DNA of 64,000 nt from Aquarana catesbeiana (taxonomy: Eukaryota > Chordata > Amphibia > Anura > Ranidae), in the NCBI RefSeq assembly GCF_042186555.1, contig NC_133332.1, positions 236,262,015 through 236,326,014 of the forward strand, in the 5' to 3' direction. Positions 30,385 through 41,183 of this stretch are shown piece after piece. The position numbers were made by a program, and so were the translations under genes. Position 1 is the first letter of the stretch, and every line of letters begins with the position of its first letter. The notes below the pieces were generated by a model. It searched no databases. It was not told the origin of the DNA and saw only the letters and a list, made by a program, of their open reading frames with translations.

Positions 30385-31609
30385 ATGGATGGCTTCAATG
30401 ATCACAACTTCCTTCCCCTGTTCATAGACAAGTACAGGGAGCTGCTCTGTCTGTGGCAGGTCAAACACCCGCATTATAATCATAAACAAAAGAGGCAGGC
30501 AGTGCTGGAGAAACTGCTGGTGTTGGTGAAGCCGGTGGTCTCCACGGCAACCATCCCCTATTTAAAAGCCAAAATTGGTGGCCTGAGGAGCACTTATCTT
30601 AGGGAGCGCCAGAAGGTCCAGGATTTCCAGAGATCCGGAGCTGCAGCAGATGACGTTTATGTCCCCAGGCTGTGGTACTATGAGAGACTTCGTTTTGTGT
30701 CAGAGCAGACTGAAGTCAGGGAATCCCTCTCAACCCTTCCTTCCAGTCTTCCTACCGCCCTATCTTCCACCCCAGCTGAGGCTTCCGATGTCCAACCTGG
30801 GACTTGCAGCCAGGAAGAAGTGGAGGAGCCCAGCTTGAGTCAGGTATAGCATTGTTCTACAGATTTCTTGGCAAAACATAAATGATGTTTACTAGATGTT
30901 ATTATTGATCACTAATTGCTGATTTAATAAAGGCGTTTACATATCAATAGACAGTAGAGGGCAAAAATAATTGTGACAACAATGAAAAATGCTGGGCTCA
31001 GAATGATAGTCTTTTCTGTTTATTAACATTCAATTTGCAACAGTCATGAGATGAAAATTGTGTGTGGTTGATGAAGAAAAAACTAAAACTATGTCCCTTT
31101 TTCACACACAGGAAGACCTCAGCCAGGAGGAGGCTGTGGAATGTGGCAGCCAGGAGGTTGCCGGGGTTAGTGGCAGCCAGGAGATGGCCGGGGTTAGTGG
31201 CAGCCAGGAGGTGGCCAGGGTTAGTGGCAGCCAGGAGGTGGCAGAGCCCAGTAGGAGCCTCACACAATCACAGGTGCCTCCCCATCGCCTTCCAAACAAA
31301 AGACCCAGGAAGGGGAGTAACGTGGAGGAGTCAGCATTCAGGCTGATTCAGGAGGCTTCTCCGTCCCTCAGAGCCACCCCCACTCGTGAAGAGGCCTTTG
31401 CCTCCATGGCTGCCACAAAACTGCAGGACATGCAGGAGGGGCAACGCCTCATGTGTGAGGAAATAATTTATAAAACATTAAATGAGGGGTTGAGGGGCGA
31501 AATCACACCCAATACCCACCTGTGTGAGTTGCATCATCCTCCTCCTGCCACAACTCCAACACCACAGACACAGCCTGGAAGGAAGAGTGGAAGGAAGACA
31601 AGAAAGTGA
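30385..31609 (+). CDS. MADF-domain protein encoded inside Harbinger, two exons, intact
   Basis: Exon 1 (30385-30843) and exon 2 (31112-31609) join in phase 0 (AGTCAG/GTATAG donor, CACACACAG acceptor) to give 318 codons without a stop. Residues about 8-105 form a MADF domain (FLPLFIDKYRELLCLW, HYNHKQKRQAVLEKL, IGGLRSTYLRERQKV, YVPRLWYYERLRFV), a SANT-like DNA-binding fold. Then come a Ser/Thr/Glu-rich linker, four copies of the 9-residue unit GSQEVAGVS, a helical part (EEAFASMAATKLQDMQE) and a basic tail (GRKSGRKTRK). MADF proteins bind DNA and often act as transcription regulators. Standard Harbinger elements encode a nuclease and a Myb-like protein; a third gene in the same TIR-bounded unit is unusual. 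It could be a captured host gene or a normal third partner in this family. Confidence 0.8.
31145..31252 (+). repeat. 27-bp tandem repeat within the MADF gene
   Basis: Four units of GGCAGCCAGGAGGTTGCCGG plus 7 nt, in frame, encoding GSQEVAGVS-like nonapeptides. Length polymorphism would be expected here. Confidence 0.9.
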
Positions 31610-32010
31610 TGACCTGGGTTCAGTCTGGTCTGACAAAATATACAGGCTCTTGTATGACCACAGCCTGGGTACATATATGTCATCTGCTGCTGTCCATGAT
31701 CTCTTGGACTTCTGGACCAGATTGTACTCCCTTAGATAAGGTCTCCTCAGGCCACCAATTTTGCCTGAAAATAGTTCATGTGTGCCCTGGGGGTCAAAGG
31801 CTTCGCCAATTTGTGCGTCGGAATTGGCCACACACGGAATTTACGCGAACAGATTTTGTTGTCAGAAAATTTTATATCCTGCTCTCAAACTTTGTGTGTC
31901 GGAAATTCCGATGGAAAAAGTCTGATGGAGCCCACACAAAATCGGAATTTCCGACAACAAGCTCCGATCACACATATTCCGTCGGAAAGTCCGACCGTGT
32001 GTACAGGGCA
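31610..32010. other. Harbinger 3' non-coding end and right terminal repeat
   Basis: After the MADF stop the sequence passes into the subterminal region with several copies of TTTCCGAC/GTCGGAAA (31900-32010) and ends GACCGTGTGTACAGGGCA. These GTCGGAA repeats also occur in the MITEs at 32136-32542 and 59001-59423 and are candidate binding sites for the Myb-like protein. Confidence 0.65.
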
Positions 32011-32135
32011 CTATTATTGTGAGTCCATAAAAAAGGCCATATACAGCTGTGAAGTCCAGTGATGATACCTTCCAAGCAAGTGCAGAAGATGTTTGAAAGT
32101 TGAAGCCTCCACCAAAGTGAAGTTTCAAAGTGTTG

Positions 32136-32542
32136 TGCCCTGTACACATGGTCGGATTTTCCGACAGAAAATGTTCGATGGGAGCTTTTTGTCGGAAATT
32201 CTGACCATGTGTAGGCTCCATCGGACATTTTCCATCGGAATTTCTGTCACACAAAATTTGAGAGCTGGTTCTGTTGTTGTAAATTCCGATTGTGTGTACA
32301 CAATTCCGACACACAAAAGTCCACGCATGCTTGAAATCAAGCAGAATAGCCACACTTGCTATTGAACTTCATTTTTCTCGGCTCATCGTACGTGTTGTAT
32401 GTCACCGCGTTCTTGACGTTCGGAATTTCCGACAAGATTTGTGTGACCGTGTGTATGCAGGACAAGTTTGAGCCAACATCCATCGGAATTGATTTTGTTG
32501 TAGGATTTTGTTGAAGGAATGTCCGATTGTGTGTATAGGGCA
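32136..32542. mobile_element. Non-autonomous Harbinger MITE (TGCCCTGTACAC ends)
   Basis: Begins TGCCCTGTACACATGGTCGG and ends GTGTGTATAGGGCA, flanked by TTG and TTA. It shares the termini and the GTCGGAA-type subterminal repeats of the large element at 19751-32010 but encodes nothing. It lies 125 bp from that element's right end. Confidence 0.8.
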
Positions 32543-33531
32543 TTAGTGTGTTGAAGTTGCTTTAGGCAGGGTTCACACCTATGCGAATTGGATGCGGCTT
32601 ACACCGCATAACCCCCCCCCGCTCATTGGAGGGCTGTTCGATAGCTGCTCGGTCCCGCCCACCTCCGACATCACCGATGAATTCTGACAGCTCCTCTCTC
32701 TCCATGCACACAGTTACATTTCAAGACAGAGTCACACACAACGGATCTTACAAGCACCAATATCTGCTCAATGTTATACAGTCTCAGCGCGGGCTACACA
32801 TTGCTAGATATAGTGATTATGTATATTAATATATGTATGTATATTAATGTATGTATATTAATATATATCTATTATACCATCTGTGTGCAGAATGCCTCCA
32901 GTTAGCCATATATTGCATTGCATTTTACAGAAAAAGATAGAGTGGAAGAATGGAAAGGAAAGGTAATTTTTAATAAAATTATATTACAATATGACAATAA
33001 GTCACAATTGTATACACTAAATTATTTTTGTTTTTATTTGCTTATTTTTTCCCCACATAAGTGGAGTTACCCTTTAAGCAATCCAATTGTGGTTTGCTGC
33101 AAACAAGGGACAATTTTACAGCAATGGACAACTTTTCCTTTCTTCTCTGGAGGAGGATCGACAGTGGCAAATGGAGGAAGACCTCCACCAAGCGGAAGCC
33201 AGAGGACACCAGGCCCACAATAGCAGCAACAGCCGAAGTGCAAGCAGCTAGCGCTTTCTGCAATGTAGGTTACAGTATGATAGAGGTGGTGGATTAAAAG
33301 GTGGCAAAAGCCACCTGAGCAGGTCTGCTGAACAAAGCAATTGAAGACATCCCTAGACACGCTCAGACCCTCATTTTCAATATTTTCCTAACAGCAAAAA
33401 TATCCATTGCCAAAGCATCAAAATCAGTATATTAGCGTCCAAAAATCAGATTTCCAGGATTCCTGTTCATGTTTAATGATCCACTGATCCCCAGTGTGCT
33501 CTACTTAATTACTGATCCAAGCAAATGTCTG
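32543..33531. other. No gene seen; AT microsatellite
   Basis: Contains a TATGTATATTAATG-type tract (32815-32875). Open frames around 33061-33297 show no recognisable motif and I do not call them genes. Confidence 0.4.
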
Positions 33532-34759
33532 TGTAGCAATGTGGACTACAATTGCAAAGTACAGCGATCCTCCAGTATTTCTATGCATCGTATGTCCCTT
33601 TAGTGCCCAGTGTTACCAACTGACATCATATTTGTGAGCCAAACTAAAGGGATTGTGGGATGAGTAGTTCTTCAGACTGCTAATTGCTCCGCATGACTAT
33701 GCACCTGGAATACATATCCCAGGGATCTTTGCTACCACCAGGGCGATTGCTGGATGTAGCTATAAAAGAAGCCAGAGACCCGCCCTACGATCTCTTCCTC
33801 CTGGGCCTGATGCGAGATGGACCTCTCTGTGCATGGAGAGAGAGGTCGCGGCCTACCACGCGCTGTATGACATTTCAACTCAGATGAGAAGGGCCTAGCA
33901 CTGCTTGCTGTTCGTCAGACATCCATCCAGCACCACCTCGGTCATCCGACAACCTGTGTTTCAAGCTTCGCACTGGGAGATCGATACAGTGGATCCGCTG
34001 CACGAACATCGCTACAAGAGCTGCTGTCCGGAAGGCACCGATCAGCCTGGTCGTTGGTGAGAGGGCATTTGCCCACCTTTGCAAATCTTTTTCTAATGTT
34101 TCACTGGGACACTGTGCACAGACATCTTTACCTTGGGAATACTTTACTGAACCTATCTTGAACACTGTGCATAGACATCTTTAGCTTATTCCACTTCAAG
34201 AAACCCTATTGCTTGCAACTATACCTTATTGGATATAGTTAATGAGCTCCGACTGCCAGTGAAGACCTTCAGATCTGCAACGGGGACATTGCTGTCATTA
34301 CTGCTATAAGGGCCCACTTACCATTGCTAATAAGTCAAACCTCTCATTAGGGTTAAAGGTTTATAGGCCGGCTGGGGTTCCCCCTTAGAAGTTGACAGTA
34401 TAACTACTTATTTTCTTGCTTATCCTTTCAGGTGCAAGCAGTACTCTACTGTATATATGTGTATATAGTATCCTGTTTATCTGCCAATATCTTGACTTGT
34501 GTTCTTTGGAGGAATTCCTATGCTGAGTTAGCGCTGTTACTTAAAACTCAGCCGATCTATTGCCTCCTTTTTGTGACAATATCCTCTTTGAATTGTTCCA
34601 GTAAACATTATTATAACATAAACACACAGAGTTGTTTGACTTATTGCTTTAAGGTGGTGCAAAGATGTCTGAATCCAGAGTGTCAGGGAATGTTCACCAG
34701 TTCATGGCGGTGCAGATGAACAGATGAATCAAAGCAGCCTCCAAGGGGGTCGTGCTACA
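33532..34759. mobile_element. Candidate solo LTR (TGTAGCA...TGCTACA)
   Basis: Termini TGTAGCA (33532) and GTGCTACA (34759) are inverted. The flanking TCTG (33528-33531 and 34760-34763) is a 4-bp direct duplication. A TATA box (GCTATAAAAG, about 33757) lies 225 nt from the left end, the same distance as in the two LTRs of the neighbouring families. The body is not similar to those LTRs, so it belongs to another family with the same end type. It is about 1.23 kb with no credible ORF, and no clear AATAAA was found. Confidence 0.55.
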
Positions 34760-34884
34760 TCTGTAAATGTTTTATTGTGAAATGGAAAAGGTGGCAAGGC
34801 ACACCTAGGTGCTCTGGAGGGGAGAGAAGAATAGTTCTTAAGGAAAGGTGTTTAGAAGAGAAGTATGGGAATTTTTTTTCCCAT
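34760..34884. other. Spacer between two LTR insertions
   Basis: A short stretch without signals between the solo-LTR candidate and the complete LTR element, ending in the target site CCAT (34881-34884). Confidence 0.5.
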
Positions 34885-35910
34885 TGTAGCAATAACTCTC
34901 GGTGGAGCTGCTGGTTTAAGCGGGTCTGTTACCTTCACTCTGCTTCCCTCTGTTTCACCGGCACCGGGTCTAGGGTTCCGTTGGAGTACGTTTTCAATGC
35001 TTTATTAAACACTTGACTTAGGAAATAGCAGGAAAGAGACGAAAGGGAAACTGCAGAAGAAACTCAAACATTTTCCTTTAGGGTTCTTTTAACAAATGTT
35101 CGGGTAGAATTCAGATATTGTATGGAATGTGCTCTCCTCGTGGGACACACTCCTTGCTTGTCTGGATAGGCCTCTCTCACCAGCCTAGCAGCCAGCATGC
35201 AGCACGAATCAAAGTCTCTGCCACAGACTTGCTTGGGAAAAAAAGCCGTACGATCCTCTGCCACAGGATGTATCAGATTTTCTGTAATGAATGTCAGTCA
35301 CAGTGCCTGAACCTTTAAGCCAACCCGGCAACACTATACTGTATATTTACTTTCGGATACGTCCTCCAACCGAGTCACCAGGCCCCTCTATAGACCAGCA
35401 CGCTGCGTGATCCCTCCAAGACGGGTCCTCCCCTGGGATCTCCTCGGTTGTCTAGCTTCGCCACACAGGACCGACAGCTCAGGACCATTCCTCGGCCGCG
35501 GTGGTAGGCCCCAGACAAGCCTCTGGACCCACCCCTGCGCCGTAGTATCAAGGGCCTCCGGAGTGGATGACCACGAGGTAGCTCCTTAACGCATACCTGT
35601 CGGCCAGGAGGGCCAGCAGGTGGCTGAAAAACGAACCCCAAAATGTGGCGTCTGTCCCATAAATACCCTCGCCCAGAATGCAACTCGGAGGACCACCTCC
35701 ACCGAGTTGTCTCCGGGACAGAAGAGTATCCATACGCTTCAACACGTTGCCTTTCCAACACTAACCAGTGATAACAGTGACACCCACCGGTCAGCATGGA
35801 AACACACACAACGTCAGCCAAGCTGGAACAGAGGCAAATTTAACCTTCCTAACAAACAAGTTACTAAATTTACCTAACGTGCGGTAGATTGCAAATCTAC
35901 CAGTGCTACA
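34885..35910 (-). repeat. 3' LTR of the minus-strand LTR element
   Basis: Ends TG...CA with inverted TGTAGCA/TGCTACA. On the minus strand a TATTTAT box lies about 248 nt from the start (35657-35665) and AATAAA near 35000. It differs from the partner LTR by scattered substitutions and a ~31-bp indel near 34985, so insertion is not very recent. Confidence 0.88.
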
Positions 35911-36424
35911 TACTCCCCCACTACAATAGACGTTGTCCCCAACGTCTGTCCAAAAAAACAGTGACAATAACTCCCAAGCCTGAGAGTAAGCATTTGAGTT
36001 TCTTATAACTTTGGATAGACAGAGAGAGAGAGAAAAAAGGACAGTAAAAGACACTATAAGACTTATATCTATAAAACATTATGTTTACATCCGCAAACAA
36101 AACCACGGTATGATTGTACACAACCTCACTATCTAACTAGCTGAAAAGCCTCCCAGCTTAATATAAGATCCGATGATCCCTGAAAAGAAAACATAGTTAC
36201 ACACACATATGTACGTCCTACACAACATTAGGAGCAAAGCCTCATTTAAAAATGAAACTCTCTTCCTATAACCTATATAAAAAAAAAACTCTGAAACAAA
36301 ATCCAGCTAGCAAAAGGAAGTCCTTGGATTTAAACACTGAACAGAATATGTAGATCTTGAGCACGCAGATCTCTTTACCCTGACGCTAACTAGCTAGATA
36401 ACTTCAAAGTTCTTTTGTCCATAG

Positions 36425-37711
36425 TTACCAGTAAAACCGGGGATCTGGCAAAGTCAGTGTCTTTCCCTCTTTATCCACTGTGGTAATAAAATACACAACA
36501 TTGTCCTTTCCCAGCCTGCAAATTACCACTTTGTCAGCGTAGATGTGCCGACTGAAATTCCAATGTTCAAAGCATCCGTTAAAACATTCATTCATCTTAA
36601 CAGAACATCCAATCTTTCTGAAGGGCTTAGGTACAGACAAATAGTCCCAAACAGCTTCACTGTACCAAAGTTCCCGATTATCTTCAATCTCCTGCATGAT
36701 ATCCCGGGGCACATGGGGAACTCCAAACCATACTCCGCCACCACACGCTTGTTCAATTTCCTCTGTAAGCGGGCAAGTTTTGGCAAAGATCTGTCTCTCC
36801 CCATACCAGGTGGTATACAGGAATCCAATGATTTGCTCATCATAGACCCAGCCGGTGTCTGCAGTGAACTAGCAACTTTTGGCAAAGTCCCATCAATAGT
36901 ACTGTGTGGCTCCACACAGGGTGACATCTTCCCAGAACTCAGGGCTGTCCATTCAGGGAAAGTCATAGCGGAAGCAACATCCTCACTTTGCGACCACAAT
37001 AACTCTTGTGACATAGTCTCAAATAGGTCATCATCACCGGAAAGATCCGATATGGATTCTATTTCCGAATCTCCCAACTCTTCCGGTGGCAAATATTTAT
37101 TTACAGTCCCGGACACATTCCCCAACAGTGGCTTTCCGTTCCTGACGTGGACTCTGGTAGCTCCGGTCCAGGTAACCTCTGGGGTAGGCCTCGACCACGG
37201 CCGCGGGAAGCCTTCACATAGCCCACCTTCCTTTGAGTAGGTACAACAGGAGTGGGCGTAGTGGACGCAGAAACCAAAGTTATGTCCCCTGACGAGACAA
37301 CAGCAGCAGTGTCTCTGCTTCTGGAACATTGTCAGTAACAACAGGCAAAGTAGCGGCCTGTTGCTCTCTCTCTGTAGTAGTAGCAGCTTCTACTGTGGCG
37401 ATACCTGCTGCCCAATCCATCTGATAAGCACGGGGCGACGTGGTAGGTTGCTCCACCACAAACAAGTACTCTCCACATTGCGGACATCGGCCAAATGGAT
37501 GAAGATGCACAGCCAATCCTTCGCATCGATGGCAGATCATGCCCAATCCCTCAACATCTCCTGAGGTATACAGGACAAACCTCCCCTGCGGTTTCAACCG
37601 AACTCCAGTACCCGTAAGCAAAGTTCCAGATAGCACAGCATTCATCACGGTGCTTGTAGGGAACACTCTCGGTCCCACAACTGGCTGCATCGCCGGAAAA
37701 GACATGGCCAC
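36425..37711 (-). pseudogene. Unrecognised LTR-element protein (zinc-ribbon, RG box, PDPRFYW end)
   Basis: I do not recognise this protein. On the minus strand the first open part (37711-37280) has a C-x2-C...C-x2-C ribbon (MICHRCEG and RCPQCGEY, about residues 78-101). The next conserved stretch, in another frame, is Ser/Thr/Pro-rich with a GRGRG box (about 37200). A third frame (37341-36592) carries an acidic Ser-rich part (ELGDSEIESISDLSGDDD) and LPKLARLQRKLNKRVVAEYG. The last part (36712-36425) ends TVDKEGKTLTLPDPRFYW. At least three frameshifts break the gene. The second half is conserved in the copy at 50785-51564 with aligned LPRLSKLQ, AEEYG and LPDPRYYW, so it was a real protein. A gag-like role is conceivable from its position and basic/ribbon features, but this is inference. 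Confidence 0.6.
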
Positions 37712-37989
37712 ACTCTGATCTTCTTAGCACGATCACGAGGCTTCTCTTTTCCTCTGGCGCCAAACACATACCCGCGTCCCACGTGGTAGCAAGTAGGGTA
37801 ACTCCTCCCACTTGTTCTTCTAGTCACGTAGCTCTCGGGCCTACGGGCCGTCTACGCACTCAGAAATAAAGTCCTGCAGTTTTACCTTTCCTTTTCCTGA
37901 AAGATTCTCTTCTTTTTTTTAAAGTCCAGCTCTCTCCGTAAACTCCCGGTAAAACACTCTACTGGGTTGCGAGAATTGACGGTCAACAA

Positions 37990-38008
37990 ATCCCGGACGA
38001 CGCCCCCA
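37990..38008 (-). promoter_or_regulatory. Primer-binding site, tRNA-Pro-like
   Basis: On the minus strand, two bases after the 5' LTR, TGGGGGCGTCGTCCGGGAT matches the 18-nt proline-tRNA site used by many gamma-type retroviruses except for one inserted G. Confidence 0.75.
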
Positions 38009-38010
38009 CA

Positions 38011-39067
38011 TGTAGCAATAACTCTCGGTGGAGCTGCTGGTTTAAGCGGGTCTGTTACCTTCACTCTGCTTCCCTCTGTTTCACTGGCACCGGGTCTAGG
38101 GTTCCGTTGAGTTTACCTCTGGACGATACATGCACCAACACTGGAGTATGTTTTTAATGCTTTATTAAACACTTGACTTAGCAAATAGCAGGAAAGAGAC
38201 GAAAGGGAAACTGCAGAAGAAGCTCAAACATCTTCCTTTAGGGTTCTTTTAACAAATGTTCGGGTAGAATTCAGATATTGTATGGAATGTGCTCCCCTCG
38301 TGGGACACACTCCTTGCTCGTCTGGATAGGCCTCTCTCACCAGCCTAGCAGAGAGCACGCAGCACGAATCAAAGTCTCTGCCACAGACTTGCTTGGTGAA
38401 CAAAATCCGTACGATCCTCTGCCACAGGATGTATCAGATTTTCTGTAATGAATGTCAGTCACAGTGCCTGAACCTTTAAGCCAACCCGGCAACACTATGC
38501 TGTATATTTACTTTCGGATACGTCCTCCAACCGAGTCACCAGGCCCCTCTATAGACCAGCACGCTGCGTGATTCCTCCAAGACGGGTCCTCCCCTGGGAT
38601 CTCCTCGGTTGTCTAGCTTCGCCACACAGGACCGACAGCTCAGGACTATTCCTCGGCCGCGGTGGTAGGCCCCAGACAAGCCTCTGGACCCACCCCTGCG
38701 CTGTAGTATCGTGGGCCTCCGGAGGGGAGGACCACGAGGTAGCTCCTTAACGCATACCTGTCGGCCAGGAGGGCCAGCAGGTGCCTGAAAAACGAACCCC
38801 AAAATATGGCATCTGTCCCATAAATACCCTCGCCCAGAATGCAACTCGGAGGACCACCGCCACGAGTTGTCTCTGGGACAGAAGAGCATCCATACGCTTC
38901 AACACGTTGCCTTTCCAACACTAACCAGTGATAACAGCGACACCCACCGGTCAGCATGGAAACACACACGTCAGCCAAGCTGGAACAGAGGCAAACTTAA
39001 CCTTCCTAACGAACAAGTTACTAAATTTACCTAACGTGCGGTAGATTGCAAATCTACCAGCGCTACA
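38011..39067 (-). repeat. 5' LTR of the minus-strand LTR element
   Basis: Direct repeat of 34885-35910. It contains the extra ~31 bp (GAGTTTACCTCTGGACGATA region at 38108) missing from the other LTR. Followed by the CCAT target copy. Confidence 0.88.
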
Positions 39068-39071
39068 CCAT

Positions 39072-39539
39072 AATCATACTTACCTAGGTGGATGCAGCAT
39101 CGGTCCCCTGCTGCCTCTGCACTTGGAACCGAGCCATCAAACATTGCCGATGGCTCGGTTCTCTCAGCTCCCCGAGCAGAGAGCTGCTGGCTGTCAGTCA
39201 GCAGCTCTCCTCTCTGCTCCTCCACGCTCGCTGGAGTGCTGAGCAGTGGAGGGGTGGGGAGCGGCTGTCTCAGCGGCTTACTGAGAGGCTCAGACTGTCA
39301 TCAGTCCAGGCCCCTGGCGGATCCAGACTTTATTGTCGTGATCACGAGGTGCCTGGACTGATCTGTGTGACGTCAGCAGAGAGCAGACTTTAGACTGCTC
39401 TCTGCTGAAAACGGGGCAGTTTTAACCTCCAAAGAGACAAGAGGATTCCCAAGTGTGGCTTTTTTTAATTGTCTCTTCTGCCAGCAGTGCCCTTGTCTGC
39501 AGTGGATGAATCGTAATGACTGGCATCCACTTTGGCACT
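39072..39539. other. No gene seen
   Basis: Resumed host sequence after the LTR element, with inverted blocks around CGGTTCTCTCAGCTC. No coding signal was recognised. Confidence 0.4.
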
Positions 39540-39960
39540 ACTTGCATGCAATACTATGAAAAAGTTCACCACAAAGGTTGGTGGGTGTGGTACCCGGGGT
39601 GGCAGAGTTTGGTGTGAATTGTATTTGTATGAGTGTAGTAGTGAAGTGAATGTGGATTCTGTGCGGGCGCATATCTTAGACGTGGGTACAGAAGTGTCAA
39701 GATACCCAGAACTATGGAGTTTGTGAAGAACTTACAGGTAAAGGTAAAAGAGAAGTTATCAATATTACAGATGAATAGTACATTTAGTTATAAACAGAAG
39801 TTTCAGTCTATGGCTGTGGATTTTGAACCAGGGTTGAGAATATTTATGTTTTTTACTGATTTAAAAGAGTCAAAGGAGAAAATAAAAAGCGTACAGTATT
39901 TTAAAGAGGTTGAAGATTCAGGAAGTAAAAAAAAAAGAAAAATTATTTGAAAATGCCAGA
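39540..39960 (+). pseudogene. Possible retroviral gag remnant
   Basis: Two open frames (39532-39726 and 39714-39950) abut with a frame change. They read like one protein with a tryptophan/charged pattern (YPELW, VKEKLSILQMNS, FFTDLKESKEKIKS) and a lysine-rich end. The position, upstream of RNase H and integrase pieces of an endogenous retrovirus, suggests a gag fragment. There is no diagnostic motif, so this stays weak; it could also be an unrelated fragment. Confidence 0.25.
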
Positions 39961-40109
39961 AGCTGTTCAGGATAATAATTTTAATCCTACTTTAGTAGAG
40001 TGTCATCCCCAAATGTCAGTGCTCTGTGGTATCATAGAACAATTAGTGCCAGACCTCAAGGTTCTATGTTCCTTGATAAAATGACACATCCTGAACCCCA
40101 AACTTTAGT

Positions 40110-41183
40110 GGATTTGTAAGGAGGACCGATGGATGGGGAAACCACGACATGTAAGGGGGACTGATGGGGACACCAGATGTAAGGAGGACTGATGGGGACA
40201 CCACGACATGTAAGGAGGACTGATGGATGGGGACACCACGACATGTAAGGAGGACTGATGGGGACACCACGATATGTAAGGAGGACTGATGGGGACACCA
40301 CGATATGAAAGGAGGACTGATGGGGACACCACGACATGTAAGGAGGACTGATGGGGACACCAGATGTAAGGAGGACTGATGGGGACACCAGATGTAAGGA
40401 GGACTGATGGGGACACAGATGTAGGAAAGACTCTGCTGATGGGGACACCAGATGTAAGGAGGGGCTCCGCTGATGGGGACACCAGATGTTAGGAGGGCTC
40501 CGCTGATGGGGACACAGATGTAAGGAGGGCTCCGCTGATGGGGACACAGATGTAAGGAGGACTCCGCTGCTGGGGACACAGATATGAGGAAGGCTCCGCT
40601 GATGGGGGCACCTGATGTAAGGAGGGACTCTGCTGGGGGCACCTGATGGCATCTAGTGGCAGGCGACACGCTCAGGGCTCCCACTGATTCTGCATTATGG
40701 TGAGTTGAATGATTTCATTTTATATTACAATGTAATATTGGAAATAATGCGCTTCAATCATCCTGATACCATAACAACCATGGTACCGGGATGATTGAAT
40801 CGCTAACACCAGGTGTTTGGAGTATCTTTATCTGCTAATTGTTAAACTCTGGAATACGCATATTGCTATTGTGGTGTAGGATCTGGGGCTGCTGTCTCTC
40901 CATCCCTCTCCCCCCCTTTCCCCCTTTCCCCCTTTCCCTCTCCATCCCTCTCCATCCCTCATTCATATCAGACTCCAACCACCCCCCTTTAAACCATGCC
41001 CATTTAAGCCACGCCCACTATTTCACGTAAAGACCACACCTATTTTCCGGCGTTTCGCACGACACATTTTGAATTTTTATATGCCACGCCTACAAAGGCA
41101 TGCCCCGCCCCTAATTATAATGCAGCTCCGCCTACAGCCAAGAAAGTGTCCCTAAAATTTTTTTTACAATGTTGGCAACTATG
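40110..41183. repeat. Interspersed repeat with internal minisatellite (copy R)
   Basis: About 17 units of a 27-33-bp motif (GGACTGATGGGGACACCA plus AGATGTAAGGA variants, 40118-40665). They are followed by unique arms (GGTGAGTTGAATGATTTCAT, CACCAGGTGTTTGGAGTATC) to GTTGGCAACTATG at 41183. The whole is present in inverse orientation at 62821-63757. It interrupts the endogenous retrovirus. The open frames across the minisatellite are by-products of the repeat. Confidence 0.75.

Larger units (their letters stand above)
19751..32010 (+). mobile_element. PIF/Harbinger DNA transposon with three genes (copy 1)
   Basis: Terminal inverted repeats begin TGCCCTGTACACAGGATCGG (19751) and end GACCGTGTGTACAGGGCA (32010). 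Flanking trinucleotides are TTA and CTA, close to the TWA target of the superfamily. Contents are a DDE nuclease gene (20212-22352, plus), a three-exon Myb/SANT-like gene (30095-23401, minus) and a two-exon MADF-domain gene (30385-31609, plus). A DIRS element (24220-29641) was inserted later; without it the element is about 6.8 kb. The same 5' region recurs at 50230, 56108 and 63758, and the same termini bound the MITEs at 32136, 54233 and 59001. Confidence 0.88.
34885..39067 (-). mobile_element. Complete LTR retroelement with an unrecognised protein gene (minus strand)
   Basis: Two ~1.03-kb direct repeats (34885-35910 and 38011-39067) both start TGTAGCAATAACTCTCGG and end with a CTACCAG.GCTACA sequence. 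The target duplication CCAT flanks the whole (34881-34884 and 39068-39071). Read on the minus strand, the 5' LTR is followed by a proline-tRNA-like primer site (37990-38008) and the 3' LTR is preceded by GTAGTGGGGGAGTA, a purine tract. The 2.1-kb interior has no gag, protease, RT, integrase or env that I can recognise, only a cysteine-containing ORF family (36425-37711). It is therefore a non-autonomous element or a heavily reduced retrovirus-like element. Confidence 0.85.

Noticed and set aside
33061..33297. 78-codon plus-strand frame
   Set aside because: No motif and no second copy in the window; too short to support.
35375..35821. 148-codon minus-strand frame in the LTR (and its twin at 38536-38889)
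   Set aside because: It lies within the LTR and is duplicated only because the LTR is; the reading differs between the two LTRs by frameshift, so there is no sign of selection.
40118..40665. Possible CRISPR-like array
   Set aside because: Units are contiguous and degenerate with no unique spacers, and the context is a vertebrate genome; it is a minisatellite.
40056..40684. Three long minus-strand open frames over the 40.1-40.7 kb region
   Set aside because: They are translations of a 27-33-bp minisatellite in all three frames; peptide repeats follow the DNA repeat and no start or domain is credible.
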